Below, in pieces: positions 33,810-43,012 of a DNA stretch of 64,000 nt (the stretch's first letter is position 1; the number at the start of each line of letters is the position of its first letter). This DNA is from Cellulomonas pakistanensis (GTDB taxonomy: Bacteria > Actinomycetota > Actinomycetes > Actinomycetales > Cellulomonadaceae): assembly GCF_016862755.1 (NCBI RefSeq), contig NZ_BONO01000007.1, forward strand, positions 62,001 through 126,000, written 5' to 3'. The notes beneath the pieces were generated by a model. The model had not been told where the DNA came from, did not search any database, and saw nothing but the letters and a program-made list of their open reading frames with translations. The position numbers and the translations under genes are program-made.

Positions 33810-35954
33810 TCAGAGCATGCAGGAGACGCAGCCCTCGACCTCGGTGCCCTCGAGCGCCATCTGCCGCAGGCGGATGTAGTAGATCGTCTTGATCCCCTTG
33901 CGCCAGGCGTAGATCTGCGCCTTGTTGATGTCGCGCGTGGTGGCGGTGTCCTTGAAGAACAGCGTCAGCGACAGGCCCTGGTCCACGTGCTGGGTGGCCT
34001 CGGCGTACGTGTCGATGATCTTCTCGTAGCCGATCTCGTACGCGTCGTCGTAGTACTCCAGGTTGTCGTTCGTCATGAACGGCGCCGGGTAGTACACGCG
34101 GCCGAGCTTGCCCTCCTTGCGGATCTCGATCTTCGACGCGATCGGGTGGATCGACGACGTCGAGTTGTTGATGTACGAGATCGAGCCCGTCGGCGGGACC
34201 GCCTGCAGGTTCTGGTTGTAGATGCCGTGCTCGCGCACCGACTCCGCCAGCTCCCGCCAGTCGTCCTGCGTCGGGATGTGCACGCCGGCCGTCGCGAACA
34301 GCTCGGCGACGCGGGCGGTCTTCGGCACCCAGGTGCCCTCGATGTACTTCTGGAAGTACTCGCCGGTCGCGTACTTCGAGTCCTCGAAGCCGGCGAACGC
34401 CTGGCCCCGCTCCTTGGCGAGCAGGTTCGAGGCGCGGATGGCGTGGAAGGCCACCGTGTAGAAGTAGATGTTCGTGAAGTCCAGGCCCTCGTCGGACCCG
34501 TAGAAGATCCGCTCGCGCGCCAGGTACCCGTGCAGGTTCATCTGCCCGAGGCCGATGGCGTGGCCGCCGCGGTTCGCCCGCTTCACCGACGGCACCGACT
34601 CGATGTCGGTCTGGTCGGACACCGCGGTGAGCGCGCGGATCGCGGTCTCGACCGAGCGGCCGAAATCCGGCGAGTCCATCGCGAGCGCGATGTTCATCGA
34701 GCCGAGGTTGCAGGAGATGTCGCGGCCGACGTGGTCGTACGACAGGTCCTCGTTGAAGGTCGACGGCGTCGAGACCTGCAGGATCTCCGAGCACAGGTTC
34801 GAGTGCGTGATCTTGCCCTTGATCGGGTTGGCCTTGTTGGCCGTGTCCTCGAACAGGATGTACGGGTAGCCCGACTCGAACTGCAGCTCGGCCAGCGTCT
34901 GGAAGAAGTCGCGGGCCTTGATCTTCTGCTTGCGGATCTGGCCGTTGTCGACCATCGCGCGGTAGTTCTCGGAGACGTTCACGTCTGCGAACGGCTTGCC
35001 GTAGACGCGCTCGACGTCGTACGGCGAGAACAGGTACATGTCCTCGTTGTTCTTGGCCAGCTCGAACGTGATGTCCGGGATGACGACGCCCAGCGACAGG
35101 GTCTTGATGCGGATCTTCTCGTCCGCGTTCTCCCGCTTGGTGTCGAGGAACCGCATGATGTCCGGGTGGTGCGCGTGCAGGTACACCGCACCCGCGCCCT
35201 GGCGGGCACCCAGCTGGTTCGCGTAGGAGAAGGAGTCCTCGAGCAGCTTCATCACGGGGATGACGCCGGACGACTGGTTCTCGATGTGCTTGATCGGCGC
35301 GCCGTGCTCGCGGATGTTCGACAGCAGCAGGGCCACGCCGCCGCCGCGCTTGGACAGCTGCAGGGCGGAGTTGATGCCGCGCGCGATCGACTCCATGTTG
35401 TCCTCGATGCGCAGCAGGAAGCAGGACACGGGCTCGCCGCGCTGCGCCTTGCCGAGGTTGAGGAACGTCGGGGTCGCCGGCTGGAAGCGGCCGGACACGA
35501 TCTCGTCGACGAGCTGCAGCGCGAAGGTCTCGTCGCCCTCGGCGAGCGCGAGCGACACCATCGCGACGCGGTCCTCGAAGCGCTCCAGGTACCGCTTCCC
35601 GTCGAACGTCTTCAGCGTGTACGACGTGTAGTACTTGAACGCGCCGAGGAACGTCTGGAAGCGGAACTTCTTCGAGTACGCGTGCTTGAACAGCCGCTTG
35701 ATGAAGTCGGCGTCGTACTGCGCCAGGACCTCGGCCTCGTAGTACTTGTTCTCGACCAGGTACTCGAGCTTCTCCTCCAGGTCGTGGAAGAAGACCGTGT
35801 TCTGGTTGACGTGCTGCAGGAAGTACTGCCGCGCCGCCTCCCGGTCCTTGTCGAACTGGATCTCGCCGTTCGCGCCGTAGAGGTTCAGCATCGCGTTGAG
35901 CGAGTGGTAGTCCATCTCGGGCGTGATGGTGATGACCTCGGTCGCGTCGGTCAT
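33810..35954 (-). CDS. nrdE: Class Ib ribonucleotide reductase alpha subunit
   Basis: A 714-residue catalytic subunit that reduces ribonucleoside diphosphates. Visible features are the N-terminal [14 protein letters not shown], the active-site [14 protein letters not shown] region, [13 protein letters not shown], the [15 protein letters not shown] loop and the redox-active C-terminal pair in GCVSCML. It lacks the ATP-cone expected in class Ia enzymes, as is usual for NrdE. ATG 35952-35954 overlaps the nrdI stop (ATGA), which decides it over an in-frame ATG 13 codons upstream. Confidence 0.97.
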   Translation of the reverse strand: MTDATEVITITPEMDYHSLNAMLNLYGANGEIQFDKDREAARQYFLQHVNQNTVFFHDLEEKLEYLVENKYYEAEVLAQYDADFIKRLFKHAYSKKFRFQTFLGAFKYYTSYTLKTFDGKRYLERFEDRVAMVSLALAEGDETFALQLVDEIVSGRFQPATPTFLNLGKAQRGEPVSCFLLRIEDNMESIARGINSALQLSKRGGGVALLLSNIREHGAPIKHIENQSSGVIPVMKLLEDSFSYANQLGARQGAGAVYLHAHHPDIMRFLDTKRENADEKIRIKTLSLGVVIPDITFELAKNNEDMYLFSPYDVERVYGKPFADVNVSENYRAMVDNGQIRKQKIKARDFFQTLAELQFESGYPYILFEDTANKANPIKGKITHSNLCSEILQVSTPSTFNEDLSYDHVGRDISCNLGSMNIALAMDSPDFGRSVETAIRALTAVSDQTDIESVPSVKRANRGGHAIGLGQMNLHGYLARERIFYGSDEGLDFTNIYFYTVAFHAIRASNLLAKERGQAFAGFEDSKYATGEYFQKYIEGTWVPKTARVAELFATAGVHIPTQDDWRELAESVREHGIYNQNLQAVPPTGSISYINNSTSSIHPIASKIEIRKEGKLGRVYYPAPFMTNDNLEYYDDAYEIGYEKIIDTYAEATQHVDQGLSLTLFFKDTATTRDINKAQIYAWRKGIKTIYYIRLRQMALEGTEVEGCVSCML

Positions 35955-36367
35955 GCCGGCGTCGGTGAGTGTCGCTGCCAAAATCGTCCCCATCCCTCTC
36001 GGACGCGTCGCACGTCCTCGGTCGTTCCCATGAGCTCGAAGGCGTACAGGTACGGGACCTGGCACTTCGCCGCGATGATGTCTCCGGCCATGCAGTAGTG
36101 CGCGCCGAAGTTGGTGTTCCCCGCCGCGATCACGCCGCGGATCAGGGAACGGTTGGTGGCGTCGTTGAGGAACTTGACGACCTGGCGCGGGACCGCGCCG
36201 CCCTCGTTGCCGCCGCCGTACGTCGGGACCACCAGCACATAGGGGTCCCGCACGTGCAGGAACGGCTCCGTGGGACGGAGCGGGATCCGCGTGGCGTCGA
36301 TGTCCAGCTTGTCGACGAACCGGCGGGTGTTCTCCGAGACGGAGGAGAAGTAGACCAGGGAGCTCAT
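35951..36367 (-). CDS. nrdI: Flavodoxin-like NrdI, class Ib cofactor maturase
   Basis: A 138-residue NrdI that supplies oxidant for assembling the dimanganese-tyrosyl cofactor of NrdF. It begins [20 protein letters not shown], the FMN-phosphate loop, and includes [17 protein letters not shown] and [19 protein letters not shown]. Length is typical. Its stop overlaps the nrdE start. It follows nrdH by 81 bp in the same direction. Confidence 0.97.
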   Translation of the reverse strand: MSSLVYFSSVSENTRRFVDKLDIDATRIPLRPTEPFLHVRDPYVLVVPTYGGGNEGGAVPRQVVKFLNDATNRSLIRGVIAAGNTNFGAHYCMAGDIIAAKCQVPYLYAFELMGTTEDVRRVREGWGRFWQRHSPTPA

Positions 36368-36448
36368 CGCCCCACCCCTCCCCCGCCCGGGTGGATCGTG
36401 GACCCGTGCGGCCTGGCCGCCCGGGTCACCGGGCGGCGCACGGCCGCG

Positions 36449-36694
36449 TCAGGCGACGGAGACCGCGGCGCGGTCGGCGAGCGCCTTGATCTGGTCCGGG
36501 CGGTAGCCCGACCAGTGGTTGCCGTCAGCCACGACGACCGGGGCCTGCAGGTGGCCGAGGGACATGACGTAGTCACGCGCGTCGGCGTCCTCGGTGATGT
36601 CCACGACCTCGTACTGCAGGCCGGCCTTGTCCATGGCGCGGTAGGTCGCGTTGCACTGGACGCAGGACGGCTTGCTGTAGACGGTGATGGTCAT
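36449..36694 (-). CDS. nrdH: Glutaredoxin-like NrdH redoxin
   Basis: An 81-residue electron donor for class Ib ribonucleotide reductase, reduced by thioredoxin reductase. The active site is KPSCVQCNATYRAMDKAG (Cys-Val-Gln-Cys, residues 10-13), and APVVVADGNHWSGYRPD carries the conserved Trp-Ser-Gly segment. It is the first gene of nrdHIEF, with a promoter and NrdR-like box about 160 bp upstream. Confidence 0.97.
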   Translation of the reverse strand: MTITVYSKPSCVQCNATYRAMDKAGLQYEVVDITEDADARDYVMSLGHLQAPVVVADGNHWSGYRPDQIKALADRAAVSVA

Positions 36695-36854
36695 CGCTGT
36701 CTCCCCGGTGTGAAAAGGCCTGGCTGGTACGTGCGCCCCCGCGCCCGCCCCGCACTGCTGCTGGTGGTGCCGTGGTGCTGTTCTCGGGCCGCCCGGTCCG
36801 GGCTGCGGGCGTCTCGTCGACGCCCCGGTGCCTGGTGTCCAGCGGCGAGTCACG

Positions 36855-36882
36855 ACACTACACCTAGTGGTGCGCCCGGCAA
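36855..36882 (-). promoter_or_regulatory. nrdH promoter with NrdR-like box
   Basis: On the minus strand TTGCCG (36882-36877) and TAGTGT (36860-36855) are 16 bp apart. The -10 overlaps the dyad CACTA-N4-TAGTG (36856-36869), close to the NrdR-box pattern ACAC-A-T-T-GTGT. NrdR is the nucleotide-sensing repressor of nrd operons. Only one box is clear; two are usual. Confidence 0.5.
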
Positions 36883-36914
36883 GGGACCACAAGGGCTGGT
36901 GTTACACACATGTC

Positions 36915-37026
36915 GTTTCCACAGGCTGTGCACCGCCGTCTGCTGTCCGACTTCATCCACAGGCTACGGGCGACCACTGACACGCGCCCCTGCGTCGGGG
37001 CCTGCCCAGGAGGGCGTTCGTCCACA
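36915..37026. promoter_or_regulatory. Cluster of DnaA-box-like nonamers upstream of nrdHIEF
   Basis: TCATCCACA (36953-36961) and TCGTCCACA (37018-37026) differ by one base from the DnaA boxes TTATCCACA and TTGTCCACA. GTTTCCACA (36915-36923) and an inverted CCGTCCACA near 37060 differ by two. They lie in the 522-bp gene-free stretch 36695-37216, which otherwise holds the nrdH promoter and a 14-bp direct repeat at 37137 and 37156. Confidence 0.4.
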
Positions 37027-37216
37027 GGTTTCCCCAGGTCGACGCACATGCCCGCGCACATGTGGACGGACGCCGTTTCACCCGCCGCGGCGTGACGCAC
37101 GTCGCCCGCCGGCGCGGCGCGAGCGGACGCCCAGACCCGGCGTGTCGCGCCCGCACCGGCGTGTCGCGCACCGTGAGGGATCCAGCCCGCCGTGACGCCT
37201 CGCCGGGCCGCGCGGC

Positions 37217-37594
37217 TCAGGAGGCGACGACGTCCGCCGCGGACTGCACCATCCGCTCGGCCCAGGAGACCGCCCTGTGCGCGTCGGCCGCACCCATCGG
37301 ACCAGCCGTGTACTGCGCCCTGGTCTTCATGGCGATCAGCCGTCGGAACGTCGGCTCGAGCCCGCGCCCGACCGAGCTCGATGCCGCCAGCTCCGCGGCC
37401 GCGGCCCTGTGGTCGTCGGCCTTCCCGGTGCGCCCGGTCGTGCGCAGGCAGATCACGTCCTTGGCGTTGATGCCCGCCAGGACCGCACTCGACGCGGCCG
37501 CGGTGTACAGCTCGCCGGAGAGCTCGACCTCGGCCGCCTCCAGGAACTCCCGTGCCTTCGCCAGGTGTGCGCGGGCGTCGCTCAGCGCGGTCAT
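37217..37594 (-). CDS. HEPN-domain protein, probable toxin of a HEPN/MNT pair
   Basis: A 125-residue all-helical HEPN protein. It has the RNase-type motif Arg-x6-His in GRTGKADDHRAAA (about residue 57-64). The N-terminal TALSDARAHLAKAREFLEAA and the later LIAMKTRAQYTAGPM helix fit the family. HEPN partners of minimal nucleotidyltransferases are typically RNase toxins neutralised by AMP addition from the partner. ATG 37592-37594 overlaps the stop of the nucleotidyltransferase gene, so the pair is translationally coupled, antitoxin first. Confidence 0.85.
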   Translation of the reverse strand: MTALSDARAHLAKAREFLEAAEVELSGELYTAAASSAVLAGINAKDVICLRTTGRTGKADDHRAAAAELAASSSVGRGLEPTFRRLIAMKTRAQYTAGPMGAADAHRAVSWAERMVQSAADVVAS

Positions 37595-38220
37595 GCCACC
37601 TTCTCCGGGCTCGGGATGATCGAACGTGAGCCGACGACGAACCGCCCGTCCCTGCGGATCTCGGCGAGGAGACGCTCGCCGGCGGCGGCAAGCTCGGCGA
37701 GCTGTCCGGACGAGTAGGTCAGCAGATCGACGTCGTTGCCGGTCCACCGTCGGATCGAGCTCGTCAGCTCGTCGAGGTCGTGCCACCACAGCAGGCTTGT
37801 CTCGTCGACCTGCTCGGGCAGCACGACGAGCAGGTCGATGTCACTGCCCGGGTGACCGTCGCCCCGGGCAGCGGAGCCGAAGACGACGACGGCAAGAGGC
37901 GGCAGGTCGAACGCGGACACCGCCGTGGCGATCCGTTCCCACAGGCGCTCGCGCACCGTCGAGAGCTGGACCACCGCGTCGTAGAGCAGGTGCTCCTCGT
38001 TGATCCGGTACAGCACGGCCGCGCCCGCCGGGATGGCGCTGACGAGTCCGGCGGACGCGAGATCGCGCAGGATCTCCGCCGTCCGGCTCTGGGAGACGCG
38101 GGGGTGCGTCAGCTCGGCCACCTGTCGGCCGGTCAGCGGCTGGCCCGATCGGTACAGCACGGCAAGCACCGGTCCGTGCGCCGAGGGCAGGACGCTCGTC
38201 ATCGGTGTACTGAGGTCCAC
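37591..38220 (-). CDS. Nucleotidyltransferase antitoxin (MNT) with N-terminal winged helix
   Basis: A 209-residue protein with two parts. Residues 10-85 form a winged-helix DNA-binding domain (LTGRQVAELTHPRVSQSRT and EILRDLASAGLV). Residues 100-205 are a minimal nucleotidyltransferase domain with the GSX10DXD motif VVFGSAARGDGHPG followed by SDIDLLVVLP. It should AMPylate and silence the downstream HEPN toxin, and its own DNA-binding domain suggests it represses the operon. The GTG at 38218-38220 has GAGGAGG 6 bases upstream. A 16-bp perfect palindrome lies 47 bp before the start. Confidence 0.87.
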   Translation of the reverse strand: MDLSTPMTSVLPSAHGPVLAVLYRSGQPLTGRQVAELTHPRVSQSRTAEILRDLASAGLVSAIPAGAAVLYRINEEHLLYDAVVQLSTVRERLWERIATAVSAFDLPPLAVVVFGSAARGDGHPGSDIDLLVVLPEQVDETSLLWWHDLDELTSSIRRWTGNDVDLLTYSSGQLAELAAAGERLLAEIRRDGRFVVGSRSIIPSPEKVA

Positions 38221-38266
38221 GATGCACCTCCTCGGCGTCCAGCATACCGCTCATGCGACCAGGATT

Positions 38267-38282
38267 CCGCTCACGTGAGCGG
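38267..38282. promoter_or_regulatory. Perfect 16-bp palindrome upstream of the MNT/HEPN operon
   Basis: CCGCTCACGTGAGCGG lies in the divergent region between the MNT gene and the GntR gene. A half-site ACCGCTCA is repeated at 38246-38253. It is a likely binding site for the winged-helix domain of the antitoxin. Confidence 0.5.
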
Positions 38283-38396
38283 TGAATCGGTCACCGCGCC
38301 TCGCGCGCGCGAGCGCGGAGAGCAGCTGTCGGGCCCTCCGCGAAACGTCACGCGCCCGCAACATCGGCCGCCACGTGCGGAAACATGTACCCGGTT

Positions 38397-38406
38397 CTGT
38401 ATACAG
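38397..38406. promoter_or_regulatory. GntR operator candidate
   Basis: CTGTATACAG is a perfect palindrome 2 bp before the ATG of the GntR/FadR-type gene and includes a TATACA that could serve as a -10. FadR/FCD regulators often bind TGTATACA-like dyads. Confidence 0.5.
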
Positions 38407-38408
38407 AC

Positions 38409-39161
38409 ATGAGCACAGACGTCGTCCCCGCGACCGGTGCGCCGTCGGACCCTGACGCCGGCAGCAGCCCCGCCTCCCCCGTCTCCCGCCGCGAGCGCGT
38501 CTACCTGACGATCCGCGACGAGCTGATGAGCGGCCGGGTCTCCCCGTACGAGCGGCTGACCGAGGAGCGCCTGGCCGAGCGGCACGGCGTGTCCCGCACC
38601 CCGGTCCGCGAGGCGCTGGCCCGGCTGCTGGCCGACGGGATCGTGGTGAAGCGCGAGAGCGGCCTGCACCTGTACGTCCCGAGCTTCGGCGAGCTGACCG
38701 ACCTGTACGAGCTGCGGATCACCCTGGAGCTGCGCGGCCTGACCCGGGCGCTCGAGGACCCGACCGTGCACCACGACCGGACCCGGCTCGAGGGCGAGCT
38801 GGACCACTGGTACGGCTTCCGCGACGACCGCCCCGCGCCGGACGCCGGCTTCGTGACGCAGGACGAGCGGTTCCACTTCACGCTGCTCGACTCGTCCGGC
38901 AACCCGGCGCTGACCCAGGCGCTGGCCCAGACGAACCGCCGGATCCGGTCGGTGCGCATGTACGACTACCTCACCGAGGACCGGATGGCCGCGACCATCG
39001 ACGAGCACATCGGCATCGCCGAGCTCGTGGTGCGCGACCGGCTCCCCCAGGCGCTGGAGGCGCTGCGCGCCCACGTCGGCGCCTCCCGGGAGGTCGTGAT
39101 GGAGCGCGCCGCGGCGGCCCTGGAGATGACCCGCATGATGGCCCGCGAGGAGCAGCGATGA
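38409..39161 (+). CDS. GntR-family regulator (FadR/FCD subgroup)
   Basis: A 250-residue regulator. A disordered lead of about 30 residues is followed by the GntR winged helix (VYLTIRDELMSGRVSPYERL, TEERLAERHGVSRTPVREAL). The FCD ligand-binding domain follows (about 105-235), with the metal-site residues probably in ELRITLELRG, FHFTLLDSSGN and IDEHIGIAELVVRD. It likely controls the downstream allophanate hydrolase/ABC genes and itself. Its stop overlaps the next start (ATGA). No clear ribosome-binding site precedes the ATG at 38409. Confidence 0.9.
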   Translation: MSTDVVPATGAPSDPDAGSSPASPVSRRERVYLTIRDELMSGRVSPYERLTEERLAERHGVSRTPVREALARLLADGIVVKRESGLHLYVPSFGELTDLYELRITLELRGLTRALEDPTVHHDRTRLEGELDHWYGFRDDRPAPDAGFVTQDERFHFTLLDSSGNPALTQALAQTNRRIRSVRMYDYLTEDRMAATIDEHIGIAELVVRDRLPQALEALRAHVGASREVVMERAAAALEMTRMMAREEQR

Positions 39162-40960
39162 CCGCCCCCACCACGACCAGCACCACCGCCGCCCCCGCGG
39201 CCGGCACCGCCCTCGACCGCGTCGCCCGGGCGTTCGCCGACCTCGCCGCGGCCGGCCGCCCGGACGTCTGGACGCTGGTGCGCGACCGCGCCGACGTCGA
39301 GGCCGAGGCCCGCGCGGTCGACGCCCGGGTCGCCGCCGGCGAGGCGCTGCCGCTCGCCGGCCTGGTGCTCGCGGTCAAGGACAACATCGACGTCGCCGGC
39401 CTGCCGACGACCGCCGCGCACCCCGCGCACCAGGTGGTGGCGGAGCGTTCCGCCACGGTCGTCGACCTGCTGCGCGCCGCCGGCGCCGTCGTGCTCGGCA
39501 AGACCAACCTCGACCAGTTCGCGACCGGGCTCACCGGCAGCCGCAGCCCGTACGGCGCGGTGGCGAGCGCGGTGGCCACGGACCGGGTGTCCGGCGGCTC
39601 GTCGTCCGGCTCGGCCGTCGCCGTCGCGCTCGGGATCGCCGACCTGGCGCTGGGCACCGACACCGCCGGCTCCGGGCGCGTCCCCGCCGCGTTCAACCGG
39701 GTCGTCGGGCTCAAGCCGACGTTGGGCCTCGTCCCGAAGGACGGCGTCGTGCCGGCGTGCGCGTCGTACGACTGCGTGACCGTGCTGGCCCGCGACCTCG
39801 ACCTCGCCCGCCGCGCCATGGCCGTGATGACCGCGCCGAGCGCCCTCGACCCCTCCTCGCGCACCTGGCCGGCCGACGTGCGGCTCGCCGCGCCCGCCGC
39901 GCCCGTCGTGGCGGTGCCGCGAGACGCCGACCTCGCCGAGGTCGCCCCCGGGGTGCGGGCGGCGTTCGACGCCGCGGTCGCCCGGCTCGTCGAGGCGGGC
40001 GCCACCACCCGGGTCGTCGACCTGACCCCGTTCCTGGCCGCCGCCCGGCTGCTCTACGGCGGCGGGCTGGTCGCCGAGCGGTACGCGGCGTTCGGCGCGT
40101 TCCTCGCCGACCACCCCGAGGGCGCGGACCCGACGGTCGCCCGGATCGCCGCGGAGGCCGGCGAGGTCACCGCCGCCGAGTACCAGGCCGCGCGTGACGA
40201 GGTGGCCGCGCTGCGGAGCACGGCGCTGGCGGCCCTCGACGGCTGCGACGCCCTGCTCGTGCCGACCGCGCCCGAGCACCCGACGCTGGCCGAGGTGGCC
40301 GCCGCGCCGCTCACCACCAACGCGCGGCTCGGGGTGTTCACCAACTTCGTCAACCTGTTCGACATGGCCGGCGTGGCGATGCCGCTCGGCCCGACCGGGG
40401 CAGGCGAGGCCGGCGTCACCGTCCTCACCCGGGCGTTCGACGACCAGGTCGCCCTCGACCTCGCCGTGCTGCTGGAGCGGGACGGCCGGGCCGACGACGC
40501 CGGGTGGCGCGACCTGCCCGCCGCCGACGCCCCCGCGCCCACCCCGCTCCCGACGACAGGCGTGCCGGTCGTCGTGTTCGGCGCCCACCTGCGCGGGCAG
40601 CCGCTGCACCCCGAGCTGCTGGCGCTGGGCGCCCGCTGGGTCGGCCCGGTCCGCACCGCGCCCGACTACCGGATGCTCGCGCTGGCGACGACCCCGGCCA
40701 AGCCGCTCGTGCACGCCGTCGCCCCCGGGACCGGAGCCGAGCTCGAGGGCGAGGAGTACCTCCTCACGCCCGACGCCCTCGGCCGGCTCCTCGTCTCGAT
40801 CCCGGCGCCGCTCGGCCTCGGCCGGGTCCGCACCGACGACGGCCGCGAGCTCGTCGGCTTCGTCGGCCAGCCCGGCGCCGCACCGGACGCCGCCGACGTG
40901 ACGCACCTCGGCGGGTGGCGAGCGGCCGTCGCCGCGAGCGCCGCCGACCCCACCGCCTGA
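39158..40960 (+). CDS. atzF: Allophanate hydrolase
   Basis: A 600-residue enzyme that hydrolyses allophanate to ammonia and CO2. The N-terminal amidase-signature domain (about 20-450) has the catalytic Lys in LAVKDNIDVAG, the cis-Ser in SGGSSSGSAVAVALG and the nucleophile Ser in DTAGSGRVPAAFNRVVGLKP. The C-terminal domain (about 465-595), with VVVFGAHLRGQPLHPEL and PLVHAVAPGTGAELEGEE, is specific to allophanate hydrolases and separates it from other amidases. No urea carboxylase or biuret hydrolase gene is in the window. It is coupled to the GntR gene by a 4-bp overlap and followed by an ABC importer. Confidence 0.92.
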   Translation: MTAPTTTSTTAAPAAGTALDRVARAFADLAAAGRPDVWTLVRDRADVEAEARAVDARVAAGEALPLAGLVLAVKDNIDVAGLPTTAAHPAHQVVAERSATVVDLLRAAGAVVLGKTNLDQFATGLTGSRSPYGAVASAVATDRVSGGSSSGSAVAVALGIADLALGTDTAGSGRVPAAFNRVVGLKPTLGLVPKDGVVPACASYDCVTVLARDLDLARRAMAVMTAPSALDPSSRTWPADVRLAAPAAPVVAVPRDADLAEVAPGVRAAFDAAVARLVEAGATTRVVDLTPFLAAARLLYGGGLVAERYAAFGAFLADHPEGADPTVARIAAEAGEVTAAEYQAARDEVAALRSTALAALDGCDALLVPTAPEHPTLAEVAAAPLTTNARLGVFTNFVNLFDMAGVAMPLGPTGAGEAGVTVLTRAFDDQVALDLAVLLERDGRADDAGWRDLPAADAPAPTPLPTTGVPVVVFGAHLRGQPLHPELLALGARWVGPVRTAPDYRMLALATTPAKPLVHAVAPGTGAELEGEEYLLTPDALGRLLVSIPAPLGLGRVRTDDGRELVGFVGQPGAAPDAADVTHLGGWRAAVAASAADPTA

Positions 40961-41006
40961 CCCACCCCGACCCCCGTCCCGCACGCCGAGAGAGAAGAGA
41001 TCCCCC

Positions 41007-41990
41007 GTGCGCCTCAACCGCCCCCTCGTGACCGCCTCCGCCGTCCTGGCCGTCGCCGGCCTCGCCGCCTGCAGCCCCGACTCCGCGGGCGCAGCCCCGG
41101 CCGAGGGTGACGGCCCCACCGTCGTCACCGTCGGCACGCTCAAGGGCCAGCCGCACCTGTACGCCCCGTTCCTCTACGAGGGCGTCGCCCCGGAGGGCGT
41201 CGAGTTCGAGGTCGTGCAGTTCGACACCTCGCCCGACATCAAGAACGCCGTCGTCAGCGGCAACATCGACTTCGGGGTCGCCGGCGTGCCGTCGGCCGTG
41301 TCCGGCGCGGCCGCGGGTCAGGACGTCGTCGTGGTCGCCGCGGCGGCCGACGGCGGGTCCGGCATCATCGGCCGCGAGGGCCTGGACGGCGTCGAGTCGC
41401 TCGCCGGCCTGACGGTCGGCTACCCGCAGGGCTCGTCGCAGGAGATCCTGCTCCGCCTCACCCTCGAGGCGGCCGGGATGGACGCCGACTCCGACCTCGA
41501 GCTGGTCAACCTGCCGTTCTCCGACATGGCGGGCGCGCTGGAGGCCGGCCGGATCGACGCGTTCGCGTCCGCCGAGCTCGGCCCGTCGACCGCCCTGCAG
41601 GCCGGCGCCGTCGAGGTCGCGTCCCCGTACGACACCCCGGTCGGCCGCGTGAACATCGGCCTGTACACGACGGGCGAGCTCATCGAGGCCGACCCGGAGC
41701 TGGTGCAGCAGGTCGTCGACACCCACGTCCAGGCCACCGAGCAGATGGCCGCCGACCCGCAGGCGTGGGCCGACGGCGTCGTCGCGGAGTTCGGCATCGA
41801 CCAGGCGGTCGTCGACACCGCGGTGCAGAACATCTGGCCCCGCTGGGAGATCGACGACGAGTACACCGCGCAGGTCGGCGCGCTCGTCGAGCAGATGGCG
41901 GCGCTGAAGCAGATCGACGGGGACGTGGACCTCGAGGCGCTGCTGGACACCACCTTCGTCGAGGCCACCGAGGCCGGCGGCGACTCCTGA
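41007..41990 (+). CDS. ABC importer substrate-binding lipoprotein (NMT1/SsuA type)
   Basis: A 327-residue binding protein. The signal peptide ends in the lipobox AVAGLAACSPD (Cys near residue 22). The mature domain has the taurine/nitrate/NMT1-type fold, with GTLKGQPHLYAPFLYEG, VVSGNIDFGVAGVPSAV, LTVGYPQGSSQEILLRL and AGRIDAFASAELGPS. GAGAGAG-type ribosome-binding sequence precedes the GTG at 41007. With the following permease and ATPase it forms a complete importer; the neighbouring allophanate hydrolase suggests a urea-related nitrogen compound as ligand, which is inference. Confidence 0.9.
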   Translation: MRLNRPLVTASAVLAVAGLAACSPDSAGAAPAEGDGPTVVTVGTLKGQPHLYAPFLYEGVAPEGVEFEVVQFDTSPDIKNAVVSGNIDFGVAGVPSAVSGAAAGQDVVVVAAAADGGSGIIGREGLDGVESLAGLTVGYPQGSSQEILLRLTLEAAGMDADSDLELVNLPFSDMAGALEAGRIDAFASAELGPSTALQAGAVEVASPYDTPVGRVNIGLYTTGELIEADPELVQQVVDTHVQATEQMAADPQAWADGVVAEFGIDQAVVDTAVQNIWPRWEIDDEYTAQVGALVEQMAALKQIDGDVDLEALLDTTFVEATEAGGDS

Positions 41991-42051
41991 CCACCCGGTG
42001 CGCCGGCCCGGCCGCCCCGGGCCGGCGCACCCCGCCCGCGAGGGAGACGAC

Positions 42052-42969
42052 ATGACCAGCACCGAGGCCACCCCGGCCACCGCCGCGACCACGGCGCCGA
42101 CGACGCCCGCCGCGCGGACCGCCACCCCGGCCGCCGCCCCGGCGCGCGCGCCCCGCGCCCCGCGCCGCCGGCTCCGCGTCGGCCCCCTCCTGCTCGCCCT
42201 GCCCGTGCCCGCACTCGTCCTCGTCCTGTGGACCGTCGGCGTGCAGCAGGCGTGGGAGCTGCCGTTCGGCATCAAGATGGGCTTCCTGCCCACCCCGCTC
42301 GAGGTCGGGCGCCGGCTGGTCGACCTCGCCGTGGGCGGCATCGTCGACGACGCGTTCAGCGGCACCCTGCTCGCGCACCTGTGGGCCTCGACCCAGCGGG
42401 TGCTCGCCGGGTTCGCCCTCGCGGTCGCGCTCGCCGTCCCCCTCGGCGTCGTCATGGGCCGGTTCTCGCTGGCGTTCCGGATGCTGGAGCCGACGGTCAA
42501 CCTCGCCCGACCGATCCCGGTCACCGCGTGGGCGCCGCTGACGCTGCTGATCATCGGCTACGGCGACGGGTCGGCGATCTTCCTGGTGTTCCTCGCCGCA
42601 TTCTTCCCGGTGCTGCTCAACACGATCGCCGGCGTGCGCCAGGTGCCGGTCCGCCTGCTGGAGGCCGCGGCGATGCTCGGCACCCGCAAGGCGCAGGTGC
42701 TCTACAAGGTCGTGCTGCCCGCTTCGATGCGGTCGATCGCCAGCGGCCTGCGCGTCGCGCTCGGGCTGTCCTGGGTGATCCTCGTCGTCGGCGAGACCGT
42801 CGGCATCAACACGGGCCTCGGCGCCATGATCACGCAGGCCCGCGACCAGTCGAAGACCGACCTGATCGTCGCCGGCATGGTCGTCATCGGCCTGTGCGGC
42901 TTCGTCGCCGACCGCGCGCTCACCGGCCTGCTCGCGCTCGCCACCCGCGGCCGCCCCACCCTGACCTGA
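42052..42969 (+). CDS. ABC importer permease (SsuC/TauC type)
   Basis: A 305-residue permease of the nitrate/sulfonate/taurine group. A Thr/Ala/Pro-rich cytoplasmic lead of about 40 residues precedes six predicted membrane segments. The EAA loop that contacts the ATPase is EAAAMLGTRKAQVLYKVVLP (about residue 205). The ATG at 42052 has AGGGAGA upstream. It lies between its binding protein and ATPase genes. Confidence 0.92.
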   Translation: MTSTEATPATAATTAPTTPAARTATPAAAPARAPRAPRRRLRVGPLLLALPVPALVLVLWTVGVQQAWELPFGIKMGFLPTPLEVGRRLVDLAVGGIVDDAFSGTLLAHLWASTQRVLAGFALAVALAVPLGVVMGRFSLAFRMLEPTVNLARPIPVTAWAPLTLLIIGYGDGSAIFLVFLAAFFPVLLNTIAGVRQVPVRLLEAAAMLGTRKAQVLYKVVLPASMRSIASGLRVALGLSWVILVVGETVGINTGLGAMITQARDQSKTDLIVAGMVVIGLCGFVADRALTGLLALATRGRPTLT

Positions 42970-43012
42970 CCCCGGCCCGACCCCGCACCGACCCGCACGG
43001 AAGGAGACGGCC

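Noticed and set aside
36915-37026. Replication origin (oriC)
   Set aside because: DnaA-like boxes are present, but they are few and imperfect, and no dnaA, dnaN, rpmH or AT-rich unwinding element is nearby. A regulatory role at nrd is more likely.
38221-38408. Guanidine or other riboswitch before the GntR-atzF operon
   Set aside because: The region is short and holds palindromes for regulators; none of the conserved guanidine riboswitch motifs (ACGR loops or the class I core) is seen.
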